Of a stretch of 64,000 nt of DNA, positions 36,501 to 49,100 are shown in pieces. The position numbers and the translations under genes are program-made. Location of the stretch: contig OZ234494.1 of the NCBI GenBank assembly GCA_965153455.1, positions 24,552,001 to 24,616,000 on the forward strand, given 5' to 3'. Position 1 is the first letter of the stretch; each line of letters opens with the position of its first letter. Below the pieces are notes generated by a model. It was not told where the DNA came from. It did no database searches and saw only the letters and a program-made list of their open reading frames with translations. Origin of the DNA: Sphagnum compactum. Its lineage: Eukaryota; Bryophyta; Sphagnopsida; Sphagnales.

Positions 36501-39000
36501 TGGAGAATGGTGCTGTAAATGCCTCAGGCATTTCACTGGCACATTTGCGTCGAGGTCAGGAATTTGACACCATTTTTCACAATCTGTCAGGTTTAGTTAG
36601 CTACAGCAACTTTATGTTCTTTTATCCTGAGGAGATTTTGCAGTTTCTAGATTACCATTGTCCCGCAACTTTTGTAGAGCATAAAACCATATTGAGATCC
36701 CAGCTTGCTCTCCTTCAGGTACGATGGGTAATCTCCTGCAGCGACCCACACCATCTCGTCCAGAATCATTGTCAAGAGAGCTGGAACTTCAGCTTGCAAG
36801 AAATCTGGAGGCATGTCCTCAAGGCAGACCACTTCCACATGAGTACAGGGAAGAGTCTCAAGCCTATGGGCAACAACAAGCAGCCACACAAAGCTTGCGT
36901 GCAGGTCCTTTGCTCTCCAATGTTCCACATGGGGAGCAATCTCAACTGCAGGAGAGAGGAGACTCTGGAAGCATGATGTTCCCTGGTGCCAGACTTCCTC
37001 ATGATATCTCAAGGCAGGCGGCACTCATCTACAAGAGTCTCAACCCTGCAGCAAGGATCCAGTTTGCAAGTCAGTTTGCTCAGCAATTTGCAAGAGCTGG
37101 TGGGACTCTTCCTTCATTGGACACTAGAAGCTCAGCCCAAAATTTGTCAGGAGTTGGGTATGACAGGGCTTCCACATCCACATGGGTGACTCCAGGGAAA
37201 CCCACTGCCGCTGGAGGGCAAAGTGGATACAAATGGCCAGCACAGCAGCCTGGGGCAATTCAAGTTGCAGAGGCAGCTTCAATCACACCACCACCACCAA
37301 AGAAGCTGAAATCAGAGCCTCCACCTTTTGTTCCTTGGCGTATAGCAATCACCCAGGCAGCCACCCATCTTCCAACAATAAGGTTTGTCTCTGAAAGTCC
37401 CCTGTGCTCAGTTCAAGAGTTGGAAAAGAGCTGTGTCACAATAGTCCCTCTCCTTCATCACCATGCTTCTCAGTTGTGTTTATGAAGCTAGAGTTTGATC
37501 CCCCAGTTGCACATTGTCTCCCATGACTATGGCTCTTTCTTGGGTGTTAGTTTTATTGTGGGTGTTTCCTCTGACTCTTCTTGTATTATCTTTGTCAGCC
37601 GTTCTGAGATGGAGTGGGCTGCAGCAACCAGCTGTCTACCAGAACAGGTGCATACCCATATCACTATCCTCTTATGGTTGCTGGTCTTTGTTGTGATGAC
37701 AATGACTGCAGTAACTACTGAGTGTGAAATGATAGCATGGGTCTTTGTAATATTGACACAAGTTATAAATCTTTTGTTTCAAATCTGTCTGCAGGATGTG
37801 TCTAATGAAGTGGGGCCAGATCCCTCGGATGTCAATGCATTGTGCATGAAACGAGCAAGAAGACGGCTGAAACTCACCACTCAGCTCATGCAACAACTTA
37901 TTCCAGCTTTTCCCTGTCGAGTGTTCAAGGGAAGTACTGCTGAAGATAAGGACAATACAGTTTTTCTCCTTGCCAAATTTGCAGTCACTGAAGCTTGTTT
38001 GTTAGCCACTGGTGTCAGCAAGGAACGGAATGCTGTCACAATCCGTGAACAGGGTGCACCAGACAGCAATGGAAATTGCAGCTCGTATGTTTCTCAGTCA
38101 ATACCCACACTAATTTCTTATGCATGGAACTTTGTCTCGGCTCTCCATTGTGGAGTATATTGGACATTCTAAACATGCCTCTTTCAGAGTCCAAGGAAGG
38201 TTGTGAACAAAGTGCTGCAGAGTGTCATAACACTGTTTCATTGCAAGCTTGTAGTTGTCCACTGGAAACATTGGTTCTCGCTTGCATAACCAGTTGTTGG
38301 TGTTTCCAAATTGTAATGTGCCCACTAAGACCTTTGGTGCAAACTGATGGTTCACTAATGAAACTTTTTGTACAGAGAAAAATCTCAGCAGCAAATGGCT
38401 TTGGTGAAGAACATCAATCCAGCTATTCCAGACCAGCTGCAAATACATCTGAAGCAGCGAATGACCCAGTTGAATAATGAACTTACAAGGTGCTTTGCAA
38501 CCTGTGTCATGTTGCTAACATTCAGTTTTTACATTGGAATTTAGCTTAGCTTCTGACATCTGTTATGTCAGGTCAGATCAGATTGTCCCATGTGGAATGT
38601 AATTTATGTCTCTTAGTTCCAGGCTTTTAGTTGGGGAAAATTGGGGTGTGTATATGTGTGTGTGTGTGTGGTCTTCTTTGTCCTCTTCTGCACAGTATTG
38701 ACTTGAGTGAAATTATTTGTGTTGGGCACCAAATGGGTCAGGATGGAGAATGCACCATCAGCATGGAAACTCCTAAGGGAATGCAATGACCTTGACAAGC
38801 TGAGTATTGTAACCCGGTTGGAGAGATTCCACCCTGGGATGCTGGCAGGATTTCCCAATTCAAGTTTGAGATCTAAACACGATAGTAGAGTTGAATCCAA
38901 CGTGGTTACCAACTTCCTGAGACCATTCCCAGAGAGGCATATGTCAGCTGTGACAGTCCCTACACAGCTGCCAGAGAATGTTTTGCTTAGACCTTTGTAA
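30662..39000 (+). CDS. Glutamine-rich nuclear-type protein, plant 'dentin sialophosphoprotein-like' family
   Basis: Ten exons join in phase: 30662-30747, 32075-32138, 32339-33301, 33458-36249, 36412-36554, 36719-37382, 37599-37647, 37795-38088, about 38389-38489 and 38742-39000. The product is about 1,804 aa. It is dominated by Gln, Ser, Asn and His; CAG runs encode polyglutamine (13 CAG plus CAA at 33473-33514, more near 34275, 34312, 35400, 35880). From memory of the family, conserved points are YDFFGG (about residue 311), PPPPKKLKSEPPPFVPWR (about 1540), RRRLKLTTQLMQQL (exon 8), and a C-terminal ECNDLDKLSIVTRLERFHP block resembling the plant ECQDLEKFSVINRFARFH motif. Low-complexity Q-rich sequence with a KKLK patch suggests a nuclear scaffold or transcription co-factor, but the role is unknown. 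Exon 1 and the exon 8-9 junction are the least certain. Confidence 0.75.
30748..32074 (+). other. Intron 1 of the Q-rich gene, with a candidate cassette exon
   Basis: A donor CAA|GTAGGT and acceptor GCATAATGCAG join exon 1 to exon 2 in phase. The intron carries GACA and TCTG simple repeats (30955-31005; 31741-31768). A 48-nt segment at 31777-31824 is flanked by a pyrimidine tract with TTCCAG and by GCAG|GTTTAC. If included it would place TAG in frame right after exon 1. Confidence 0.45.
33473..33514 (+). repeat. CAG trinucleotide run encoding polyglutamine
   Basis: Thirteen uninterrupted CAG codons plus CAA near the start of exon 4. Uninterrupted runs of this kind are length-variable in many genomes. 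Confidence 0.95.
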
Positions 39001-40690
39001 CACAAAAGGTATGTGCTAAAACATTGCTTGAATATACCAACTACTTCAGTTTGTCTTGTGGTTTACTGTGGATCTCTCTCCAATCATCTTGTCCTTTACA
39101 TGAAGAATACATGCAGGCACATGTATTGAGGAATGGCACTGACCAAGTACAGTGGCTGGCTGTCCATGTCTCTTATTGACTGCAGGCAGGCGGCTGCAAT
39201 CATCATGCAAGAAATGGAATCTCTGTGGCTCCTGTTGGAGGGCTGTTTTGAGGAGCATTTCTTTCACCTGTCTGTAGACATTTGATTTACAAAATGCACA
39301 CTTTCTTAATGGGTATTTATCTGCTGGCTCTTTTAGTTCAATTTAGAGTCTCCTGTCTCCTCATCAATTTTTTGATGATTTAATTGGATCGATCGGAAAT
39401 GGTTAGCGTCTTCTGGAATGAAAATTACACCCTGGTCACTCGTAAAAGAAAACAGTTTTTCTGGACCTCTGAACATAGCACTTGTTGGTTGCAGTTAATT
39501 TGGCCTTTGGTGGTGCCCAAGATACACATGCCACCATAATCAAGCTGTTCTTGATACTCTCCTGTTGTTGACTTTGTCTGATTTCCCTTTGTATGCAGGG
39601 CAGTGGAACCCATCCTGTCTAACATGCCAATTGCTGTTGGGTGAATTAGGCTCTAACCCATTTAGCATATGCTTACAAACCCATAAAGCGGTTCTAGTCA
39701 TGGTCAGATTCAAAATTGACTTTATCTTGCTCATAGTTGCAGCCATAAAGACTACACATGGTACCAACCCCTGATCATTCAATCACCCAACTTTTTCCCT
39801 CTGAAATGGGCTGGTTTGAAATTAGGCAGGTATGAAAACTCAGAGTGGTGAGATCCATGACCACTCTTTGCTAACAAGTCTTTTTGCCAGTCGTGCTGGG
39901 AAAAGCTCTGTAAGGAAATGTGTGGATGCAGATCAAAGTCACAGCTGAGTCCCACTCTCCCTGCTGTTTTTTTGGAAGTTGGAATTGCAGAAGAATATTA
40001 CAGTGAGCCAATGGTTGCATGCATGACTACTTACTACATTTCAACTTGCTTGATGCTTTGTCTTGGTGCTCAGTCTTTCAATGGTTCATTTTCAGCTGGC
40101 TTGATGCTTGCTCTACATTGCTGAGTCTTTCCATGGGTCAATTTTTTTCATTCGCTTGTGCACAATGCCTGTAGAAACTAGAGACCAGTGTTGTCTGGTT
40201 CTTGGTTCTGAACAGAAATTTTTTGAAGGGAACAATCAGTCCGATTTATTCTAGTAGAAATTGGTGCTGCTTGGTTCTTGTTTTTGAAGAGAACCTTCAG
40301 TCCAGTGTTGGCTGGTTTTGAAATCTGAAGGGGAAAATTTGGCACCTCGGGTTCTGGCTAATGTTTCAAATTTTGATGGAACCTTGACTGCAATTTTGAA
40401 CTGGGTACTTAAAATTCCTGAATTCTAGGGTTTCCTGTGTGTTCTTCCAAAGACTTTCAAAGTGGGGTTCCGAAAAGCCCCTCAGTTGAAAACTTGTGAA
40501 TAGGTTGCAAAGATGGCTTTTTTTTGGGGGTATGGGGTGGTGAATTCAATTGACTATGCAATGAGTATTTAGCTCAATAAGTGGCTATGTTAAACAGCAT
40601 AGATTGTAACAGTGTGGCTAAAACTAACCCAATGTTTTGTGTTAATGTGACTATGTTTTTCTCCAAGCTCAAGCTAACATGGCTACCATA
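39001..40690. other. 3' flank of the Q-rich gene, no further gene seen
   Basis: Probably includes the 3' UTR. Two imperfect direct repeats are visible: 'gcttgatgctt..ctcagtctttcaatggttcattt' (about 40050-40095 and 40100-40147), and 'ctg(g)cttggttcttg...gaacagaa' phrases near 40195 and 40267. No domain-bearing frame. Confidence 0.5.
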
Positions 40691-40696
40691 GTAGTA

Positions 40697-40874
40697 CCTT
40701 GGCAGGTTTGACACATGTCCATCAAGTAATTAATAAGTTTTGACATTTTCATTTCAACAAATAGAATTCTTAAAGACTCAATATATTCCTTCACAACTTT
40801 TTGTCAATTGATTTTTTCGGTGGAAAATTTCAACATTTTTGAAAATAATATAATTAGTGTCAAACCTGCCAAGG
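40697..40874. mobile_element. Short MITE, 178 bp, with 18-bp terminal inverted repeats
   Basis: CCTTGGCAGGTTTGACAC at 40697-40714 is the exact reverse complement of the sequence ending at 40874. The flanks show TAGTA on both sides (40692-40696 and 40875-40879), a likely target duplication. The inverted repeat can be extended by TA, so a TA or TAG target is also possible. The interior is AT-rich with no coding frame. The superfamily cannot be set from these ends. Confidence 0.8.
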
Positions 40875-40879
40875 TAGTA

Positions 40880-42480
40880 GGGTACTGAATGCAACATCTA
40901 GTAGAACTGTGGCAACAAATGTCTTAATGTGATAGTTTTGGGGGCTATTGAATCCAGCTTGAAGATGAATTCCACTCGATACAATTGTTCAGGAAGTTAC
41001 TCTTCACAGATACAAATCTGGTAGGGTTTTGGGCTTTGGGAGTCTAGTGGCATGCAAAAAGCACGAGATTGACAAACTTGGTCAGATATGTTATTGCAAC
41101 AAATTTGGCTGCAAAGGCACCCGGGTTATTCATTGGGGACCCTACAGGAGCCAGCCTCCTTTCCTGAATATCCACTACCAACACAGCAGATGCGAGGAAG
41201 GTCTTGGCAACTGAGCTAACACCTCAACACCTACAGGAAAAATAAATGTAAGCAACATATGCAAGCAAGCCATCTCACCACAAAATGTGAACAAACATGA
41301 AAAACTAAGGAGATTCTCTTTCATTTGTTAAAAGCTTTGGAAGTCTTTAGCAATGACATTTACAAAGGGCTAATTGACAATACAAACCTCGGTTGGGTCA
41401 ATTTTGCCAACAGCCATCAAATAAATACTCATACATTCCCTGTTGCAGGTTGCAGCATTGTACCCAAAGTTGGTGTTATCATCTGAAAAGCACTTGAAAT
41501 ACACCATTGGAATCGACATGTTTCAGCAAGATGAAGAACCAACAAAGATAGTCACGTCAAGCACAGCCTCTGAGTTGCAACTCTTTCTCCTTGAACACAA
41601 GACCCTGGACTTCATTAAAACTACTACAGCAGGTTAATACCATGGTCAAGTCAAATGGAAGATGCAACTATTGTTGTGACTAGGTGCCATGGTGTGATGT
41701 TTTTTGGGACTTGTTTCAAACAACTAAACATTGTATTAGTAATCACATGTGGTATTTATGACTCACTTAAACTAATCATAAATCTAGCCATAAATATGCA
41801 AGTTTCTATTACCTAGTGTATTTTATTCTCTTGTTGATTTCGATACTACTAATGTGGCTTGTGTTGTTGGCCCAAATGTAAACCCATTACAAAATAGGGA
41901 TTCTCAACATGTGAACATTGTTTTGCAATGTATGTATCGATTTTTTGAACAACCAAGTATGAAAGGAAATCATGCTTGAATTGAATGGTAAGCCTTCAAG
42001 TGTTACCACGTTTTCAATTGATTTTTCTTTCCAAAACCTGGTTTTTTGGAATTTATTTGAATTTTTAGTGATAAACTCACTTTAAAATCAATATCTCCCA
42101 CATTCTAAATCCAAACCTTACCACATAAATTCCATTAGATCCTGCTCACCAAGATCTTTCCAACAACACCAAAGACACATTCCAATTCCTCTGAAAGTTT
42201 TAGCTACAGTTTAATTTAATTTTCAGTGAAAAAATCATTCAATATTCAAGAACTTTAGCACCACAAGTCCAAATGTCATGGAACCAAGCGCATGCACCCC
42301 TCCTCATCAAGAGCTTTCCAAAGACTCCAAGAACATGATTTGAAGCATCCCAGTTCGGTGGATCTCATAACTACAAAAACAAAACAAAACAAAACAAACT
42401 ACCTTCCTTCATAGATAGATACATAGAGTGCATAGATGTAGTAGATTTTTAATGTGTTAAGAAATTATAATAATTCTTTT
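40880..42480. other. Intergenic DNA, one weak exon-like segment
   Basis: A frame at 41443-41637 (starting VAALYPKLVLSSEKHLKY) follows an acceptor-like CCTGTTGCAG and ends in TAA. I do not recognise it and see no partner exon. An AAAAC pentamer repeat lies near 42374-42398. Otherwise nothing. Confidence 0.4.
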
Positions 42481-42900
42481 GCCCAACTATGCATAGGCGT
42501 GTTTAAGATTGGCCTACTTAGCCTAGGATACCTACCTAATTACCTAGTCTATATATCTAGGTGACCTTGGTTACCTAACAACTACTAACTTAACTCACCT
42601 AATCTATGCTAAGTTAGGTAGGAAGGTAGGCTAACTTAAGTAACTAGCTAGGCTAGGTAAGTAAGCTAGGTGGTTTAATCAATTTACTTATCTATATTAA
42701 CTAGCTACTTAACTACATAACCTATCCTATGTAGCCTATCTACCTACATAAGCTTATCTACTTACATAGGGTAGGTTAGGTAGTTACCCAATCTATCTAA
42801 CTTAGACCAAACTATGAAGCCTACCTATTTAACTTAACTAGCTAAACAACTTGCCTACTTACCTGGCTTTAACTACCTAGCCTAGTTATAACACTTTCAA
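42480..42900. repeat. Cryptically simple block built of CTA/TAG words
   Basis: For about 400 bp the sequence is nearly all short words such as CCTA, CTAC, TAGG, CTAA and TTAG, with no fixed period. The vocabulary is self-complementary (CCTAA/TTAGG, CCTAG/CTAGG), so the strand can fold on itself in many ways. Edges are abrupt against ordinary AT-rich DNA. Confidence 0.75.
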
Positions 42901-45900
42901 GATGACTCTTACTCATGTAGCCGTAATCATAATCACATAGTCATAATCATGACTAAAGTCGCTTAAATAACCCAAAAATGCCACATAGGAATACATGATT
43001 AAGTTTAAATTATAGTTGTAAAATTTCATAGTCGTAAATTCCATGTTCTAGCATAGTGAAAGGTTACAAGTTTGATTTCAAAGATTTCAACACATATTGA
43101 TGATTTTCTTTTTTCTTTTTTCAACCAAATCTTTTGAGATTTATTTAACATTGAAAAATTGTTGCAAGATGGTGTAATCAATGCACACATTCTCAATTTC
43201 AATTTAAATACACAATTTTGTTTAAACCTAGCACAAAATAATTTTACTTAGTGAAACGACTATATCCATGAAGAGTTATGCCTATTCATTACAACCCACA
43301 TAGTGTTTCACAAAGGTTTTAATCTATATTTTGAGGCATCTTTAACTTGGCAAATAATACCATCCTTTCAAATTGCATGACACCTTAACCTAGGAGTTCA
43401 CTCCCAAGAGAACAATAAGCAAAGGTTCATTTCATTTGTAACTTCTCCTAGTCATCTACAACAACCAAGATGACAACCACTGGCCCTTTATATACTTGTG
43501 CAATAATAACCTTTTCATGTCCAAAAATCAAAGAAAATTAATGATCTTGAATTATAGCACATGAACAATGTTCCACATGTTTTGAACCATCATGAAAGAA
43601 ACCAAAATCTAACTATCGACATGAAGAACAACCAATCTACTTAGACTTTGTAAATGAATAAAAAAAAGGTTGTGTTACATGAAAATTTTAAATATTTTAA
43701 AAATAAAGGTTAAATTAATTCCTAGCAATTGATAGAGGTTTTGGTAGTAATTTGACATTTTGATAAGTAGAGTTGTAGGGATATGTTGTACAAACTTTGG
43801 CCACCATGTTTGTAGGAGGAGTTGCCATGTTTGTAAGATGTAAAGATTGTTCCCTCTAGGTATTAAGGATTAGTTCTTGAGTTGTAAAGGTACAATTTTG
43901 GAATATTGTGATTTTTTAGTATCATGATAATGTTAAAATGATAGAAGAATATGGAACGTGTGCAATAAAAATACCTTTGTAAGAATCTATTGAAATTTTT
44001 GTTATTTCATCTAGTGGTTTGTTTGGATTATATATATATAAATTACAATTGTTTTGTATCTTCAATTCATGTACTAAGGCTTCCTATTGTTTTGATTATG
44101 AAGATTACCTTGGTCATTGGGTACAATTCTACAGCTTGACATTTAATCAATTACAAACCTTTCCCCCATGTAATTCCTCCCTATCACATGTACATTTCCC
44201 ACCATTGTGTTTTGATAACTTTGTGATCTAGGTAATTGGATGATTCCATTTACATTGTAAATTGTTTGGTATTTTTTACTTTTACCTTGGTTTTGTTTAC
44301 ACATTATAGATGAGATATCATTAGTAGTTGAAAATTTGGTTCATCTTTTAACTTATTCATAAAATCGATTAAGTAGATTGCCATTAACTAGTTACTTCTC
44401 CATTTATCAAGTTCAAGCTTTCGTTTGTCACGATGTTGTTGTAAATGTTTGTGAGGAACACAACCAACAATTTGTCACATAATAACATGTGTTAGAATTT
44501 AGGTTGCAACGATGACCCCAATTGGACAATGAAATGATGCCCAAGTCCCATAACGTGCATTGGAAACATTATTAGCATGTCCTATGGACACACTTTCATG
44601 AATGTGAAGACTCTAACGAAGCAAGGCAAAATAAAATGAAGGGGAAGGTTGGAGCTTAATAAACCAAAAGAATGAAAAGGAAATTTGGAATATATAATTT
44701 TTATTTATCTTGTATTTAACCTTTCCTTTTCTTTTTTTTAAAAACTTAGATTCTTATCACATTATATCCCTTGGCATGGGTAATGTGTGGGTTAAAATAG
44801 AAAGGTACCCATCAAGCCAAATAATAATTTAAATAAAAAACTTAAGCATGGATCTACATATTCTTACTTAACAATTTGCCATGGAGGATAAAATGGGATA
44901 AATGATTTATCCATAAGAAAACAACCCAATATGCTTGTAAAACCAAACTTAAGACATTCTTAATAGTAATTTAATTTCCGACTTAAAATACATCTAAAGT
45001 TAGTATTGCTTATGTATTGGTTACACTTGTAATGGTAAATGTTGTAATGAACATGCCTTCATTAGCTACATGAATTATTGGCAAATTTTTTCATCTTTCA
45101 CATAACAAATTGTCTTCTAAATAGAAGATTAGACTTATCCACGCACCAAAGAAATATCCATGGCCCAACCTATTTTTGCAGCCTCAAAGATTCCAACAAT
45201 CTAATTTTTAAGCTCCCAATCAAGTGTCCATAAATTGATAATAATAAGAGACGTGTCTTGTTTGCCTTCTGTCATCCACAAGGTAAATGTGACGAGCTAT
45301 GGAAATAAGTTATAACTAGTGTTGTGCAAGTATATATATTTTGATATGTGTTGGTTTAATAGATTATATATATATACATAATATTAAGAATTACTTGTAG
45401 GTTAAGGGCATATCACTTTTTAAAAACTCAGTTTGCAAATAGAATAGCTACCAACAAAAATCTGCAAGGATGTATAAAACCAGCTGCAAAATGAAAGGCC
45501 CTAGAATCCATAGCCTGAGGAACAGGCAAAAACACAAAGAGCAGGCGTTTGAAAGCAAAAATGTCCAGTATACAGAAAAGACTTTCAACCTCGTTAGTTT
45601 GCTCCGTGAACAGAAAAAACAAATCATGTGGCGTGAACCACAGAGCAACTAACCCAAAGAAAGAGCAACGAGAATAAACCAAGTGTTCATTTGCAAACCC
45701 AAATGACAGAAATAAGGGGACCGCTAAAAGGATAGTAACAAATGGCACAGTAAAAACCAAGTGAAAAATATCCAGGTGGCTACCTGATGATAACCATAGA
45801 ACAGTATTCCTGCTGCTAGTAGTAAAGGGAAAGGAAGATCTGTCAAAGAATGTACAAGCCAAATTTTAAATGAATATCAGGGTTCTGAGTTTGATTTCAC

Positions 45901-46109
45901 CAACTCACCCACTACTGATCAATATACATGAAATTCTAGCTTTTCATTGGAGCACCTTTTTAATTACTCATGGCACATGATCTCAGGAAATACAATCCAG
46001 GCATTTCGGTTCTTATCCTACTACATATTCAAATCACCAAAAATTACTTCCAATGGTACAACAATGAGGTCAGGTGGGCAATTTAAAGCTGTGCTTTTGT
46101 ATTTAAGAC
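42900..46109. other. Intergenic DNA and probable 3' UTR of SGF29
   Basis: No gene recognised. From about 45.4 kb to 46.1 kb composition is less AT-rich and probably corresponds to the SGF29 3' UTR on the minus strand. A 144-codon minus-strand frame at 45428-45862 is hydrophobic but unlike a known family and overlaps this UTR region; it is not called as a gene. Confidence 0.45.
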
Positions 46110-49100
46110 TTATTGGCGATGCCCATCTGGAAGCTGAACCACATGATAGAATGAAACTTGCCGCTTTGGAAGGCCATCTGTACCTTCTTCTTCATCGCCA
46201 TCAAACTCCAGCAAATAACTGTATGGAAACATAACAACTTATGAGGATCCTAAAATCAAGGGAAACAAATGTGAGCCCTGAGGTTGGTAGAGAAACACCT
46301 CTCATTTCAGGCTGTCAAATTTCAAGGAATTGGAATGTCGAGACAGAACTGCTACACCTCTCAGATGGTTTAGGAAAAATTCTGGTCATAAGCAAAGATT
46401 AGGAAGAAAGGAAACCCTGAGTAAGTGAAATCTGACACACAGGCCACTGCAAGGATGAAATCATTTTTTAAATGCAGACATATGCACTGATAATCTATGA
46501 GAAAATGTTGATTACAATGTTTTGTGGTATAGATACTCACTCATCACTTCGTTTCTGAAGAGATAGTAGCGCCATAGCACCCAGGGTTTCCAGCACAAAC
46601 CAACAACAATGGCAACACATTCACCAACCATAATGAGCAATACTGGCTCTCAGAAAAGCACACAGTTTGATCCAGAGTTTGCTGATAACACAAACTGGAT
46701 ACAAGGATTTGTGACAAAGCAGAGCTTTGAGTCTTATGATGTGGATCACTGTCAATCAAGTAACTGCCAATTGAAAATACATGACTATCCCAATTGCCTG
46801 CCAGACAACCAATTCAATGACTGATGACATAATTAACTCTAAAATTGCTAGCAAAGATCCACATATTGACATGCATCACAAAGTGAAGGTCATACCTTGC
46901 GGTGGGATGCTACAACAGATGCCTTGTACAGTGCAGTTGTGTGTGGATAAAGAGCCAACACCTGTGACCCTGGCGGGAATTCTGGTGCACTGGATGCATC
47001 TGCTTTCTTTGGAAAAGGGATGATGCATGATGCAGGTAGCTTGTACTTTCTGCCATGTTGCAACAGATTGCTATGTCAATGAAAATCTCTCATAAGAATC
47101 AAGAAATCTCCATTCTCAAGATTAAGAAAAGGCAAAGCAAGGTTAACACTTGTTCAACCAACCACAGAGAATTCCAAAGAAGGAAAGGAGAAACAGAGAA
47201 CAAAGGACCAAGTATTGCTATGTCAATAAATGCTAATTTTCTATAGAGAGAGCTTGCTGCCAAATATAGACCCCATCTGGAAGATGTGTGACATGGCCCA
47301 GAGTGAGGCACTTGCTGTCAGTTCTTCCAGTCAGCACAATAAGCAAGACAGAAGCAGTATCTAGATATTAGAAGCATAGAATACTTCTGACAGCGCATCA
47401 ATACACTCATTTACCACTAAAATGCTACGCAGTTCGTTTGCACTATTGAATGAAACCAAAGGTCTGGTGTTTCAGACAGGTTAATGTCTGGATTCCAGTC
47501 ACTTCATTGGGAAGTTGCTTGACACTGAGTAGTGGACAGAATTTGTGAGTTCCCAAAGAGATTAACAAGTCCCAGTGAAAGCACCTCGGTTGTCCACTTT
47601 CAGCATCATCATCGGGCTCTTCATCAATCACTTCATATCTGCACCACCCATCACATGTATTCTTGAGCATGCCAGCTGTTGTCTATCTCATCAGAAAATC
47701 AGTCAGGGTATGGAACACTTGAATATGACATTGATTGCTTTAACACCCCTCCCCACAGCTTGGTCCCCAAAAATGAAAGAAAGAAACTAACTTGTTTGTG
47801 TCCCGATCATATCGTGTGACTTTCACCACTATCCATTCATGATTTTCAGCATCATCAGCTGTTACCCGAGCTGCCACCTGATAAGCATATGAACACACTG
47901 AATCTCAGCTACAAAAAATTCTGCAGGTGACACAAGCTTCTGGCAGATTGGTTGTGAAATATCTTCATAAGTACTGAGAATTCCTACATACTTACAAATT
48001 GAGCAAAACCTGAATAGAATTCAGAGATGACAGGATAGTGTAGTAATATATACAGCAGGCAATCAGCAAGCATGAAAAAGAGGAAACCCAACCCTATAAA
48101 ACATAAATAAAAAAACAAAACCAAAACCAAAACTGAGGAGTGTTTGAACAACAGCAGCAGTCATTCAGATTGCTTGTTGTAGAACCATAAACCCCAAAGG
48201 AAAGGAAGATAGAGCAAGAATGCAGGTCTAAACCTAACAGCTAAGAAATTACACACAATTGCTGCAAAGACCAAATTCTGGTAGCAAAAAATGAGGCTGA
48301 TGATGAAGAAACCATGGGATGTGGAGAAAAATGACCTGGTCTCCAGGAACAATGCCAGAGTTGGCAACAGGTGTTCGTGGAAAGGTGGGGGATGACAACC
48401 GTGATGAATCAGCATCTGATTTCATTCGTTTACGCTTCTGGTCACCTGCATCTGGTGTAGAAAAACACAATCCTCTGTCCTCAATTCTGTGCAGAATCAG
48501 TGCTTGATGATGAAGAAAAGTTTACACTCAGCAGGAGGATTCGCATCGTCACAGCTCTCTGTCTCTCTTTCTCTCCCTGTATGCCACAAACACCAATGAT
48601 TATGTACCTGCTCTTTTGCGGCCATTGGGGGTTATTTGACCAGGTGTGAGCAGACCTGCCAACTGCTCCATACAAAGGCTTGAGGCACTGCAAAAGAAGA
48701 AAATCAACAAACAATCCATTAGTCTCAAGGTTTTCTCTCATCTTGGTTTCTGTTTCTCAAGGATGATGATGATGATGATGATGATGGTCTTCAAGACCTC
48801 CAACTGAAATGTGAAATGATCCTTGATAACTAAATTCACAATCTCTCAGCCCGAAAAAAATAAAATCAGCAAACCCCAAGAACAACACTTACTCCACCAA
48901 CACACAGAACATACAAGAGTTTGTTGAAGGAGTTTTTCTTTTTTTCCTCATTCATTCTGAATGAAGAAATCAGAATATGAAAGAAAAAAAAAGAAAGGGG
49001 AAGAAGCACCGCACAAACAGACACACCTCGCCTCCGATTCAGCCAGGACTTTGGCCTTCGCATAGAGGCTGCGCAACTGGTCATAGTACTTCTCTACTGG

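Noticed and set aside
42480-42900. Interstitial telomeric repeats
   Set aside because: No runs of the plant TTTAGGG unit; the words are mixed CTA/TAG without a fixed period.
45428-45862. 144-codon hydrophobic frame on the minus strand
   Set aside because: No recognisable family, no splice partners, and it lies where the SGF29 3' UTR is expected.
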